Positions 24,221 through 32,802 of a stretch of DNA of 38,039 nucleotides are shown in pieces. This DNA is from Caenibius sp964466155. Lineage in GTDB: Bacteria > Pseudomonadota > Alphaproteobacteria > Sphingomonadales > Sphingomonadaceae. The notes beneath the pieces were generated by a model. The model was not told the DNA's origin. It saw nothing but the letters and a program-made list of their open reading frames with translations, and ran no database searches. Positions within the stretch are counted from its first letter, which is position 1; each line of letters starts with the position of its first letter. The position numbers and the translations under genes were made by a program. The stretch is from the NCBI GenBank assembly GCA_964466155.1, contig CAYXMY010000014.1:1-38039 (forward strand), given 5' to 3'.

Positions 24221-25588
24221 TCAGCGATAGCAGACCTTCTTCACAGCTTCGACGATCTTATCGGCATCGATCAGCGCCAGCTTTTCCAGATTGGCTGCAT
24301 AAGGCAGAGGCACATCCTCATTGCAGACACGCAGGACCGGGGCATCCAGATCGTCAAAACCGTCTTCCATGCAGATCGCCGCGATTTCCGATGCGATGGA
24401 GCATTGCGGCCACGCTTCTTCCGCCACGACAATGCGGTTCGTCTTGGCGAGGCTGGTCAGGACCGTCTCCCGGTCGAGCGGCCGCAGGGTGCGCAGATCG
24501 ATCACTTCGGCATCGATTCCTTCCGCGGCGAGCTTGTCGGCCGCTTCCAGCGCGAACCCGACGCCAATCGAATAGGAGACAATCGTGACGTCCGCCCCTT
24601 CACGCATGATCCGAGCCTTGCCAATCGGCAAGACGTGATCGTCGAGTTGCGCCAATTCGAAGCTCCGCCCGTAAAGCAGTTCGTTTTCGAGGAATACGAC
24701 CGGGTCTTCACTACGGATAGCGGCCTTGAGCAGCCCCTTGGCATCCGATGCGTCATAAGGCGCGATGACCACAAGGCCGGGCACATGGGCATACCAGGGG
24801 CCATAATTCTGGCTGTGTTGCGCGCCGACGCGGGCAGCCGCGCCATTGGGGCCGCGAAACACGACCGGACAACGCATCTGACCGCCGGACATATAGTTGG
24901 TCTTGGCGGCGGAATTGATGACATGGTCGATCGCCTGCATGGCGAAATTGAACGTCATGAATTCGACAATCGGACGCAAGCCGCCCATGGCCGCGCCCGT
25001 ACCGATCCCGGCAAAGCCGTATTCGGTAATCGGCGTATCGATCACGCGCTTCGGGCCAAATTCTTCGAGCAGCCCCTGAGTGACCTTGTACGCTCCCTGA
25101 TACTGGGCGACTTCTTCCCCCATCACGAAGACGCGCTCATCCCGGCGCATTTCTTCCGCCATCGCATCGCGCAACGCTTCGCGAACGGTGACCGTCAGCA
25201 TATTGGTGCCAGCGGGAATTTCCGGATCGCTGGCTTTCGGTTTGGGTTGCGGTTTCGCCGCAGCGGGAGCTTCCGCCGGTTGCGGTGCAGGTGCCTCTTC
25301 CGCTTGCTTCACGGGAGCAGCGGCCTTGGCGTCGGATATATCCTCCCCCTCTTCCGCCAGAACCGCAATCGCAGTGCCGACTTTCACATTCTCGGCCCCT
25401 TCGGGAACGAGAATCCGGCTCACCGTTCCTTCGTCGACCGCTTCGAATTCCATTGTCGCCTTGTCGGTTTCAATCTCGGCGAGAATGTCGCCAGCCTTGA
25501 CCTCATCCCCTTCCTTGACCAGCCAGCGGGCCAGTGTCCCTTCTTCCATCGTCGGGGAAAGGGCAGGCATTTTCAGTTCGATGGCCAT
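24221..25588 (-). CDS. pdhB: Pyruvate dehydrogenase E1 beta subunit with N-terminal lipoyl domain
   Basis: A 455-residue subunit of the pyruvate dehydrogenase complex, which makes acetyl-CoA from pyruvate. Residues 1-80 are a lipoyl domain with the lipoyl-lysine in ETDKATMEFEA, then an Ala/Pro-rich linker with EAPAPQPAEAPAAAKP, then the E1-beta transketolase-like domain (TVREALRDAMAEEMRRDERV, GLRPIVEFMTFNFAMQAID, FLENELLYGR). The lipoyl-E1beta fusion is typical of alphaproteobacteria. ATG at 25588 overlaps the pdhA stop (TGATG); a TTG one codon upstream is less likely. LipA, encoded in the same window, would modify this lysine. Confidence 0.96.
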   Translation of the reverse strand: MAIELKMPALSPTMEEGTLARWLVKEGDEVKAGDILAEIETDKATMEFEAVDEGTVSRILVPEGAENVKVGTAIAVLAEEGEDISDAKAAAPVKQAEEAPAPQPAEAPAAAKPQPKPKASDPEIPAGTNMLTVTVREALRDAMAEEMRRDERVFVMGEEVAQYQGAYKVTQGLLEEFGPKRVIDTPITEYGFAGIGTGAAMGGLRPIVEFMTFNFAMQAIDHVINSAAKTNYMSGGQMRCPVVFRGPNGAAARVGAQHSQNYGPWYAHVPGLVVIAPYDASDAKGLLKAAIRSEDPVVFLENELLYGRSFELAQLDDHVLPIGKARIMREGADVTIVSYSIGVGFALEAADKLAAEGIDAEVIDLRTLRPLDRETVLTSLAKTNRIVVAEEAWPQCSIASEIAAICMEDGFDDLDAPVLRVCNEDVPLPYAANLEKLALIDADKIVEAVKKVCYR

Positions 25589-26685
25589 CAATAATTCTCC
25601 ACCACCACATCGGTGTAGAGTTCAGCAGGTGCCGGCTCGGGAGAATTTTCCGCGAAGTCTGCGGCTTCGGTCACTTGAGCGCGGATGCGCTTGTCGATGT
25701 CCTTCAATCGATCCTCGGGAATTCCGCGTTCGAGCAAATCCTGCTTCGCCCGCTCAATCGCATCGTTGTGTTCGCGCACGTCCTGAACTTCTTCACGGGT
25801 GCGGTACTTGGCCGGGTCGGACATCGAATGCCCGCGATAACGGTAAGTTTTGAGTTCCATCAGCACCGGTCCATTGCCCCCGCGGACATGACGCAGCGCG
25901 ATATTGGCGGCTTGCCGGACCTCCAGAACATCCATGCCATCCACATGCATGCCCGGAATGCGGAAAGCCGTTCCGCGCCGGTAGAAGTGGGTTTCCGCAG
26001 AACTTCGCTGAACGGAAGTGCCCATCGCATACTGGTTGTTTTCGATCACGAAAATGATCGGCAACTTCCACAGGCTGGCCATGTTGAAGGTTTCATAAAC
26101 CTGCCCCTGATTGGCGGCACCGTCTCCGAAATAAGCGACGCAAATGCCGCCATCATCACGATATTGATGGGCGAAGGCCAGTCCGGCCCCGAGCGGCACC
26201 TGCGCACCGACGATACCATGACCGCCATAAAATGCGTGTTCGATGGAGAACATATGCATCGAGCCGCCCTTGCCATGGCTGATCCCGGCTTCGCGCCCGG
26301 TCAGTTCGGCCATGATGATCTTGGGATCGATACCATAAGCGAGCATATGCCCGTGATCGCGATAGCCGGTGATGACGCTGTCCTTGCCGGGCTCAAGAGC
26401 CGACTGGATGCCCACGGCCACCGCTTCCTGTCCGATATAGAGATGGCAGAAACCGCCGATATAGCCGAGACCGTATAGCTGCCCCGCCCGCTCCTCGAAG
26501 CGGCGGATAAGCAGCATCTGCTCGTAAAACTTCAGCAATTCGTCATTGTTTGCGTCAAAACGCCGATTCTTTTCGAGCTCTTCCTGAAGGCTGCGCAGCG
26601 CGAAATTGTCATCCACGGGCGCGCTGGCCTTCTTGCTTGCGGGTTTCTTCGCAACACTACCGGAACTGGCGGCAGGCTTAGCCAA
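25588..26685 (-). CDS. pdhA: Pyruvate dehydrogenase E1 alpha subunit
   Basis: A 365-residue thiamine-diphosphate-binding subunit of pyruvate dehydrogenase. Key motifs are YRDHGHMLAYG, GKGGSMHMF, and the TPP signature beginning GDGAANQGQVYE and ending IENNQ. The regulated loop YRYRGHSMSDPAKYR is also present. An Ala/Lys-rich N-terminal extension (about 25 residues) precedes the enzyme. The start is a TTG at 26685, preceded by AGGACAGGAAA; no better ATG exists upstream. It forms a coupled pair with pdhB. Confidence 0.96.
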   Translation of the reverse strand: MAKPAASSGSVAKKPASKKASAPVDDNFALRSLQEELEKNRRFDANNDELLKFYEQMLLIRRFEERAGQLYGLGYIGGFCHLYIGQEAVAVGIQSALEPGKDSVITGYRDHGHMLAYGIDPKIIMAELTGREAGISHGKGGSMHMFSIEHAFYGGHGIVGAQVPLGAGLAFAHQYRDDGGICVAYFGDGAANQGQVYETFNMASLWKLPIIFVIENNQYAMGTSVQRSSAETHFYRRGTAFRIPGMHVDGMDVLEVRQAANIALRHVRGGNGPVLMELKTYRYRGHSMSDPAKYRTREEVQDVREHNDAIERAKQDLLERGIPEDRLKDIDKRIRAQVTEAADFAENSPEPAPAELYTDVVVENY

Positions 26686-26847
26686 ATTTCCTGTCCTCTC
26701 TTCATGCGGTTAACCACATCGGACAACCGAACCAACGAAGCCGGGATATAGGCCGAAGCTGCGACCGGAGGCAACGGGCAGAAGCCCCAATCGGCCAGAT
26801 TAGTTTCGCAAACCTTCGGGAAACCCAACCGACAGGCTGGGCCGCCA

Positions 26848-27159
26848 TCACTTCACAGTGATGACAACCTCATCGGGATGCGCAACATTAAGATTGCTGC
26901 GCAGCAGCTCACCCACAAGATCCGGATCGGCGTGCTTCGGATCGAGCAGCACGACGCGATTCTTGAGCTCATCCCGCTCCACTTTCAGTGCAGCGATACG
27001 CTCGTTACGCTGTTCCAGCAGCTTGAGATTTTCCCCCCAGGCCAGAACTCCGCTCGGCCCGATAAAGGCCAAACCGCCCAGCAGAAGCAGAACCGCCAAG
27101 GCAATGCCTTGCAGCAATTTTTCACGCGGTGAACGGATCAGGGTTTCAGGCTTGGACAC
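26848..27159 (-). CDS. FtsB/DivIC-family septum formation initiator
   Basis: A 103-residue bitopic membrane protein. A basic N-terminus (IRSPREKLLQG) is followed by one membrane segment (residues about 16-36), then a coiled-coil stretch (LKLLEQRNERIAALKVERDELKNRV as a heptad-like pattern) and a short C-terminal part with HPDEVVI. This layout is that of FtsB/DivIC, which scaffolds the divisome with FtsL and FtsQ. Start GTG with AAGG upstream. In alphaproteobacteria this gene usually lies just upstream of pdhA, as here (162 bases apart). Confidence 0.88.
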   Translation of the reverse strand: MSKPETLIRSPREKLLQGIALAVLLLLGGLAFIGPSGVLAWGENLKLLEQRNERIAALKVERDELKNRVVLLDPKHADPDLVGELLRSNLNVAHPDEVVITVK

Positions 27160-27295
27160 GCCCTTAAAGAATCACAGTTAAGCGCTGAATACAAGCGTCA
27201 TTCCATAGCCTTTGCAAATTTTGAGGTGCATATCGCGAAGGCCATTTCGACCGATACACGTTGTCCTGTTGGCCCAAGGAGCCTAGCACGGCGGC

Positions 27296-28432
27296 ATGAT
27301 CGCCGAAGTCGCTCCCTTCCACGCTATCGCCCTCAGCCGTATCGCCCACGACCTGGCGGCTGAAGGACGCGACATCATCCACATGGAATTCGGCCAGCCT
27401 TCGACCGGAGCCCCCGCCAAAGCCCTGGCAAAGGCGCAGGAAATCCTCGCCGCCGACCCGATGGGCTATTGGGAAAGCACCCCTCTCAAGCAGCGGATTG
27501 CAGCCTATTATCGGGATATGCACAGCGTCACCGTCGATCCTGAGCGCATATTCCTGACTTGCGGCGCTTCGCCCGCCTTTGTCCTTGCGCTGTCATCGCT
27601 GTTCGCACCCGGCGCCAGGGTGGCGCTCGCCCGCCCCGGTTATGTCGCCTATCGCAACACGTTGAAGGCGATGTATCTCGAACCGGTCGAAATTCCCTGC
27701 GGTGCGGAAGAGCGTTTCCAACTCACGGCAGCCGCCTTGTCACGGCTCGATCCGGCGCCGGATGGCGTTATCATTGCCAGCCCCGCCAACCCGACCGGAA
27801 CCATCGTCCCTCCAGCGGAAATGGCCGCCATTGCCGCCCTGTGCCAGGAACGCGGCATCCGGATCGTTTCCGACGAAATCTATCACCGGCTGACTTACGG
27901 CGCTCCGGCCAGTTCAATGCTGGAACACACAGGCGATGCGATGATCGTCAACAGCTTCTCGAAATACTACAGTATGGCGGGCTGGCGGCTTGGCTGGCTG
28001 GTTGCCCCTGCCGATCGCGTGGATGCGGCGCGCGCGCGGATGGGCAATATGTTCCTCACGCCCCCGTCCCTTGCGCAGCATGCCGCACTCATCGCTTTCG
28101 ACTGTCAGGAAGAACTGGACGGTCATCTGCGCACTTACGCCCGCAACCGCGATCTGCTGCTCGACGCCATGCCGCAGATGGGGCTGGAACGCATCGCGCC
28201 ACCGGACGGTGCGTTCTACATCTATGCCGATATCGGCCACCTGACGGATGACAGCCTGACCTTTTGCAAGGAACTGCTGCTGGACACGGGGATCGCCACC
28301 GCCCCCGGCGTGGATTTCGATCCGGTTGAAGGACATCGCTTCCTCCGCTTCAGTTTCGCTGTGGCAACGCCACTGATCGAGGAAGCCCTCACCCGCATGG
28401 TTCCCTGGTTCCAGCAACGCCATCGCGCCTGA
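27296..28432 (+). CDS. PLP-dependent class I/II aminotransferase
   Basis: A 378-residue fold-type I aminotransferase. Substrate/PLP motifs are the N-terminal MEFGQPSTGAP, the NPTG-type loop in ASPANPTGTIVPP, the PLP-phenol contact SDEIYHRLTY, and the Schiff-base lysine in NSFSKYYSMAGWRLGW. The C-terminal arginine region is LRFSFAVATPLIEEAL. It resembles AspC/Dat-like cytosolic enzymes, but the amino-acid donor cannot be told from the sequence. An AAGGAG lies about 14 bases before the ATG, a rather long spacing. It is divergent from the ftsB-like gene. Confidence 0.9.
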   Translation: MIAEVAPFHAIALSRIAHDLAAEGRDIIHMEFGQPSTGAPAKALAKAQEILAADPMGYWESTPLKQRIAAYYRDMHSVTVDPERIFLTCGASPAFVLALSSLFAPGARVALARPGYVAYRNTLKAMYLEPVEIPCGAEERFQLTAAALSRLDPAPDGVIIASPANPTGTIVPPAEMAAIAALCQERGIRIVSDEIYHRLTYGAPASSMLEHTGDAMIVNSFSKYYSMAGWRLGWLVAPADRVDAARARMGNMFLTPPSLAQHAALIAFDCQEELDGHLRTYARNRDLLLDAMPQMGLERIAPPDGAFYIYADIGHLTDDSLTFCKELLLDTGIATAPGVDFDPVEGHRFLRFSFAVATPLIEEALTRMVPWFQQRHRA

Positions 28433-28547
28433 TTTTTCTTCTCAGCACATACAATGCGCTGCATCGCCCCGTTTTCGTTGCCGATGACAGCACCCATGCT
28501 TAATGCTGGCATCAAAGAGCAAACCACTCGATGCTGGAGAGAAAACG

Positions 28548-29651
28548 ATGAACGGCACAACAATCGAAAACGATCCGGTCCTGAATGGCCAGGCATGGCG
28601 CGATTTCTGCGCGGACCTAGCGAATGTGGGGGACATGATCCTCGATCCCGGCAATCCCGCCAATCCGATCGACCGGGCCGAAGGCTTCCGCTACCTGACG
28701 CGCCTTCTTCGCCTGGGGCTGGAACAGCAGATCGAAGCCCGCGATATGAGCTTTCCGTTCTTCTATCAGCTCAGCCATACCACCGGGAAAATCGGTGCCG
28801 ACAATCCGGACAACGTTTACTGGAACGCCCGGATCAACGGCAGTTTCGAATATCGCATCACCGTCAAGCGCGGCACGATGGCCTATTTCTCGATCCTCGC
28901 CAACGCCTTCCGCTATCAGGAAGACGGGACCAATGTCGCCACCGGCAAGCTGATCGACAGCGATATCGAATGGGATGCGAACGGCGTCGCCGAAATCATC
29001 GCATCCTGCAATCCCCAGCCGAAGAACTGGCTGCGGCTCGAACCTGACGCCAACATGCTTATCGTGCGGCAAAGCTATCTCGACCGCGCCAATGAAAAGC
29101 CGGGCGAATTCCGTATCGAACGCATCGGCGGCCCGGCAATGCCCGAACCGCTCGCACCCGAGGCGCTTGGTTCCGGCCTCAAGGAAACAATCAGCTTCCT
29201 GCGTGGTATCGTCGGCACCTTTGTCGACTGGTCCAAGATGTTCCGCGAAAATCCGAACGTGTTTCCGGATATCGACCAGACCATGTTCCAGAAGGGCGGC
29301 GGCGCGACCGATATCTTTTACGCCCATGCCTACTGGAAACTCGCCGAAGACGAAGCCTGGGTCATCGAGGTCACTCCGCCGGAATGCTATTACTGGAACT
29401 TCCAGTTGGACAATTGGTGGATGGAATCGCTCGATTATCGTTTCATCAACTGCACAGTGAACAAGACCACGGCCAAGCTGGAAGCGGACGGCAAGCTGAT
29501 TATCGTGGTCGCGGCGCAAGATCCCGGCTTCGGCAACTGGATCACCACTGCGGGCCACGTGGAAGGCACCGCCCTTCTGCGCTGGGCCGGGGCAACCGAA
29601 CACCCGCTGCCGCAAGCCAAAGTGGTCAAGCTCGCGGACATCCGGCGATAG
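28548..29651 (+). CDS. DUF1214 domain-containing protein
   Basis: A 367-residue protein of unknown function. The C-terminal third carries the DUF1214 pattern (YAHAYWKLAEDEAWVIEV, then YYWNFQLDNWWMESLDYR, about residues 250-310). The N-terminal part is predicted mixed alpha/beta with no signal peptide. ATG at 28548 is chosen because GGAGAG lies just upstream; an in-frame start at 28503 adds 15 residues without support. No enzymatic motif was recognised. Downstream lies a receptor relic and a metallophosphoesterase, which may once have formed one accessory module with it. Confidence 0.85.
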   Translation: MNGTTIENDPVLNGQAWRDFCADLANVGDMILDPGNPANPIDRAEGFRYLTRLLRLGLEQQIEARDMSFPFFYQLSHTTGKIGADNPDNVYWNARINGSFEYRITVKRGTMAYFSILANAFRYQEDGTNVATGKLIDSDIEWDANGVAEIIASCNPQPKNWLRLEPDANMLIVRQSYLDRANEKPGEFRIERIGGPAMPEPLAPEALGSGLKETISFLRGIVGTFVDWSKMFRENPNVFPDIDQTMFQKGGGATDIFYAHAYWKLAEDEAWVIEVTPPECYYWNFQLDNWWMESLDYRFINCTVNKTTAKLEADGKLIIVVAAQDPGFGNWITTAGHVEGTALLRWAGATEHPLPQAKVVKLADIRR

Positions 29652-29740
29652 GATTGACGGATGGATGCGAAACGATCCCGCGCGCACTGCAAGGGCTCTA
29701 TCGCATCCATCCACCGCTTCACTCGGCTGCGTGAGAAAGG

Positions 29741-30138
29741 GTGGGCAATACCGATTGCCGCCGACTGACGAAGATCAGGCTTGGACGGCACCGCAAGCGA
29801 ACCGGCAGCAAGCCGGTGGGGGATGCTGCGGTATTCTATTACAAGTGTTCCAACTTCCAAGCGCTGGACCTGAAAGGTGGCGACCGGTTCCGTAACAGCC
29901 CGAACCGCAAGTTCGCCATCGGCGGCAAATTCAAAGCCCGCTGGCAGGCGGCCAGCTTAGCGCCCGCCTGACCTTCACGCCCGGAAACAAGCACTGGTCA
30001 GTGGCTCTGATTGGCGATAACCTTACCGACAAGAAGCACATCGTCGATGCCGGAAATACGGGGGATTATTTCGGCATTCCCACCTTCATCGCCGGTACAC
30101 GCCGCACGGCCTGGGCCGAACTCGGCCTGCAATTCTAA
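29741..30138 (+). pseudogene. Relic of a TonB-dependent outer-membrane receptor (C-terminal end)
   Basis: The stretch reads in two frames as the last part of a TonB-dependent receptor beta barrel. From about 29816 one frame gives DAAVFYYKCSNFQALDLKGGD and RFRNSPNRKFAIGGKFKA. After about 29940 a shift of frame gives GGQLSARLTFTPGNKH, then SVALIGDNLTDKKH and TRRTAWAELGLQF before TAA at 30136-30138. Strand motifs and the terminal Phe are characteristic of the family. All upstream parts (plug, TonB box, most strands) are missing, so it is a decayed fragment. Left limit is uncertain. It lies 25 bases before the metallophosphoesterase start. Confidence 0.72.
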
Positions 30139-30163
30139 AATATAAATCATGAGGAGAGAATAT

Positions 30164-31468
30164 ATGGCTTCCTTCACGCGCTTCACTCGCCGTGCGATGA
30201 TGGCCTGCGCCTTGTCAGCCGCCACGATAACGGCGATCCCTGCCCCCGCCTTGGCCGGAGATGGCAGTTTCACCATCGCCGTGATCCCCGACACGCAGAA
30301 CTATATGGATTACACCCATCAGAAGGCCGAAGGCTTCCCCTTCGATGCGAACGAACAGTTCCTGGCCCAGATGGCTTATATCGCGGCCAATGTGGAAAGC
30401 GCAGGCGGGGACATCGCTTTCGTCACCTCGCTGGGGGACGTATGGCAGCATCAAACGCTGTTGATCGATCCGGCTCATGAGAAGCGCGGGTTCAAGCGTG
30501 CGCCCAATCCGTTCATGGACCAGCATTTTGCCCCCACCGAGAAGGTGAAGACAATCGAAATGCCCACCGCGCGAAAAGGGTTTGAAATGATCGCGGGAAA
30601 GGTGCCCTTCTCAGTCGTGCCCGGTAATCACGACTATGATGCCATGTGGACCGATTCCAACCATCCGCCGGCCAAGGAATTGAAGAGCATCAACGATATC
30701 GGTATGCTTCACGCGGGCGGGCTCACCAACTTCAAGTCGGTGTTCTCCGACAAGTCCGACTTCTTCAAAAGCAAAAGCTGGTATGTGGCCAGCCATGACG
30801 ATGGTGCCGACAGCGCGCAGATCTTCACGGCAGGGGGTTACCGCTTCCTCCATATCGGGCTGCAGTTCGATGCACCCAACGCTTCGCTCGCCTGGGCAGC
30901 GAAAGTAATCAAGAAATACCCCGGCCTGCCCACTATCATTTCAACGCACGATTATCTGGATACCAGCGGGCAACGCCTCGCCAATCCGATTATCAACAAT
31001 GCCGCCATCGACCCGGAAGACAACGACCCCCAAATGGTGTGGGACAAGTTCATCAGCCAGCACGACCAGATCTTCATGGTGCTATGCGGGCATGAACATG
31101 CGCAGTCGTTCCGGGTGGACGACAACCGCTATGGCCACAAGGTCTATCAGATCCTCTCCGATTATCAGGCACGCGGGCAAACGGCGAAGGAGGCGGGCCG
31201 CAATCTGCAGCACGGCGAAGGGATCGGCGATGGCTGGCTGCGGCTGATGACTTTCAATCTGGGCACGCAGACGCCTTCGGTGCAGGTTCGCACCTATTCC
31301 AGCCATTACAAGAAGTTGAGCAGCGAAACGCCGCAATATATCGCATGGTATAAGGCGGACGAAAAGCCGCATCTCAGCGATGAAGATTATCTGAAGGGCG
31401 ATGAGTTCAAGATCAACCTGACCGATTTCCGTACGCGCTTCAAAAAGATGGCTCAGGTGAAGAAGTAA
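30164..31468 (+). CDS. Exported calcineurin-like metallophosphoesterase
   Basis: A 434-residue phosphoesterase. Metal-binding motifs in order: IPDTQNYMD, LGDVWQH, VPGNHDYDAMW, STHDYLD and CGHEHAQSF, matching the calcineurin-like superfamily. The N-terminus (residues 1-31) is a signal peptide with a twin-arginine-like FTRRAMMA and ending PALAGD, so the enzyme is probably exported by Tat, as metalloenzymes often are. The start is fixed by GAGGAGAG six bases before the ATG at 30164. A hairpin follows the stop. Substrate unknown; the adjacent receptor relic suggests a former nutrient-uptake module for a phosphorylated compound. Confidence 0.9.
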   Translation: MASFTRFTRRAMMACALSAATITAIPAPALAGDGSFTIAVIPDTQNYMDYTHQKAEGFPFDANEQFLAQMAYIAANVESAGGDIAFVTSLGDVWQHQTLLIDPAHEKRGFKRAPNPFMDQHFAPTEKVKTIEMPTARKGFEMIAGKVPFSVVPGNHDYDAMWTDSNHPPAKELKSINDIGMLHAGGLTNFKSVFSDKSDFFKSKSWYVASHDDGADSAQIFTAGGYRFLHIGLQFDAPNASLAWAAKVIKKYPGLPTIISTHDYLDTSGQRLANPIINNAAIDPEDNDPQMVWDKFISQHDQIFMVLCGHEHAQSFRVDDNRYGHKVYQILSDYQARGQTAKEAGRNLQHGEGIGDGWLRLMTFNLGTQTPSVQVRTYSSHYKKLSSETPQYIAWYKADEKPHLSDEDYLKGDEFKINLTDFRTRFKKMAQVKK

Positions 31469-31808
31469 GCGGGATGGCAACGCCCTTCTGATACACGGAC
31501 ATTCGAGCCATGGTGTGCGGCGCAACGGTTCCCACGTTGCGCCGCCCTCTCATTTCCGGGATATCGCAAGCCATTGGTGAAATGGCCGGATAAGGGGGTA
31601 TTTTCTCAACTTCCTGCTGAATCTTGCGCGATGAGCGCCCCTTGGCGCGACGAACAAAGCGCCGACCGAGACATGCGGCGCTTCTGCACGAGATGCAGCA
31701 GCGGATCGGGGTCAGCACCGCGTACGAGCAGTGAGGCCAGCATATTCGCCGCAGCGGCGGCAGCCTGAATTGCAAGGTCTTTGCAAGCTGACACCCGGAA
31801 ATGCGGTG
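31469..31808. other. Intergenic region with hairpins, no convincing gene
   Basis: A 340-base gap between convergent genes. It contains the long hairpin at 31517-31545, an inverted repeat TTGCAA-GGTCT-TTGCAA at 31770-31786 and the TGACACC/GGTGTCA stem at 31789-31811. A 62-codon minus frame (31606-31794) exists but has no ribosome-binding site or recognised family, so I do not call it. Confidence 0.5.
31517..31545 (+). terminator. 11-bp perfect hairpin after the metallophosphoesterase
   Basis: GCGGCGCAACG (31517-31527) pairs perfectly with CGTTGCGCCGC (31535-31545) around a 7-base loop, followed by CCTCTCATTT. A stable intrinsic-terminator-like structure 48 bases past the stop. Confidence 0.6.
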
Positions 31809-31811
31809 TCA
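31789..31811 (-). terminator. Stem-loop at the 3' end of the PAP2 gene
   Basis: TGACACC (31789-31795) and GGTGTCA (31805-31811) form a perfect 7-bp stem with a 9-base loop, overlapping the PAP2 stop codon. The tail lacks a T run, so termination strength is uncertain. Confidence 0.35.
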
Positions 31812-32348
31812 GAACTGCATCGCCATTGCGACCCCGCCTCCCTTGGTATCGCCCCAGGGAAAGACATGAACCCGGTCACTAACGCGGCGCGTGATGAGGA
31901 ACCCCGATGCTTCACCGATGGCGGCGCCGACAAGAACATCGTGGACGTGGTGTTTTCTCCCCTCGACCCGGCTCAAGCCAACGAAGGCGGCTACCAGTTG
32001 CGCGGGTACCCCCACTTCCCAACCATAACGGTTTTGCAGGGTTGCCGCAGCCGCGAAGGAGATAGAGGTATGCCCTGAAGGGAAACTCTTCCTGTCACTT
32101 TTGTCAGGGCGCTCTTCCGGAAAAATCTCTTTCAGTCCCTGGGTTACCGCGACTGCGGCACCCATACTGCCGCCGGCCTGCAGGGCACCTTCCCAATCGC
32201 CCTGCACTACCGGAACACCGAATGCGGCCACCACCAGTGCATCGCGCGCAATGGAACCGGCATTGTTCCAGCCCTTGTCGCTGGCATGGGCGGGAGCGGC
32301 ACTCGATAGGCCTACCGCAACCACCGCAATGATCGATATTTTACGCAT
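31809..32348 (-). CDS. Exported PAP2-family phosphatase
   Basis: A 179-residue acid-phosphatase-type PAP2 protein. A signal peptide (MRKISIIAVVAVGLSSAAPAHA) precedes the mature part. The three-part active site is visible: KEIFPEERP (K...RP), FPSGHTS and SRVEGRKHHVHD. The domain has few strongly hydrophobic helices and ends in GGGVAMAMQF with a terminal Phe, like outer-membrane or periplasmic PAP2 forms. Substrate could be a lipid phosphate or a soluble phosphomonoester. The start is supported by AAGGGGG just before the ATG. It is the last gene before the mobile element. Confidence 0.88.
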   Translation of the reverse strand: MRKISIIAVVAVGLSSAAPAHASDKGWNNAGSIARDALVVAAFGVPVVQGDWEGALQAGGSMGAAVAVTQGLKEIFPEERPDKSDRKSFPSGHTSISFAAAATLQNRYGWEVGVPAQLVAAFVGLSRVEGRKHHVHDVLVGAAIGEASGFLITRRVSDRVHVFPWGDTKGGGVAMAMQF

Positions 32349-32794
32349 GAAACCCCCTTCATGAAAAATCGGGAACTCCAGACGGTAAACCCCTCCGCCA
32401 ATTCTTTTTACATATCTTACTTACCCGGCAGAGCAAAGAGCCTCCCTCCTTCCGCATCCACACAGCTTGGCCATTAACTGCTGAAAGCGCGGTCAAAGCC
32501 ACGCCCGCAGTTCTCTCTTTTGTTCGGGAATGGTGCACCTTGGAGGAGACGAATCGAAACTTCTCTTCAAGGTGTTAGCGGATTGGGACCACGCTCTCAG
32601 CCACACGTCAATCGTTTCTGACGCCCCACCCGCCAATGGCAATGCGCCTAGCGCCGCAGTAAAATCGGCCAAGGCCCAACCCCAAGAATCTTCGTCCGAC
32701 ATCATCGACGTTGATGTCTCGATGCGCCGTCCGCCGCGCCCGACAGATCGCGCGCCCAAGGTGCGATCAACGGATGATGGAATGGAGGCCGGTC
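32349..32794. other. Gap between PAP2 and mobC: promoter and candidate oriT region
   Basis: A 446-base stretch without a secure gene. It must hold the PAP2 promoter (left) and the mobC leader (right). A GGTGCACC palindrome (32532-32539) runs into an imperfect inverted repeat, CACCTTGGAGGAGA at 32536-32549 against TCTCTTCAAGGTG at 32562-32574; CAAGGTG recurs at 32757-32763. Such repeats ahead of mobC/relaxase genes are typical of oriT. Overlapping frames on both strands (32530-32802 plus, 32493-32759 minus) are open but match nothing I know. Confidence 0.4.
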
Positions 32795-32802
32795 ATGGGT
32801 GA
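32530..32802 (+). CDS. Doubtful 90-codon frame before mobC
   Basis: An open frame starting MVHLGGDESKLLFKVLADW and ending GMEAGHG, overlapping the mobC start by eight bases. It has no ribosome-binding site and no recognised family, and it contains the inverted repeat proposed as oriT. The overlap with mobC is its only support. Confidence 0.2.
   Translation: MVHLGGDESKLLFKVLADWDHALSHTSIVSDAPPANGNAPSAAVKSAKAQPQESSSDIIDVDVSMRRPPRPTDRAPKVRSTDDGMEAGHG
32536..32574. repeat. Imperfect inverted repeat, candidate relaxosome site
   Basis: Arms of about 13-14 bp (CACCTTG...GAGA and TCTC...CAAGGTG) flank a 12-base loop about 220 bases upstream of the mobC start. The left arm overlaps an 8-bp perfect palindrome GGTGCACC. 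Position and form fit an oriT-type element, but no known nic consensus was identified. Confidence 0.35.

Noticed and set aside
24152..25594. 480-codon open frame on + opposite pdhB
   Set aside because: Shadow of pdhB; no start signal or family match.
31606..31794. 62-codon minus-strand frame between phosphoesterase and PAP2 genes
   Set aside because: Low-complexity Ala stretch, no ribosome-binding site, overlaps hairpins.
32493..32759. 88-codon minus-strand frame before mobC
   Set aside because: No ribosome-binding site, no recognised family, and mixed codon use; overlaps another open frame and the inverted repeat.
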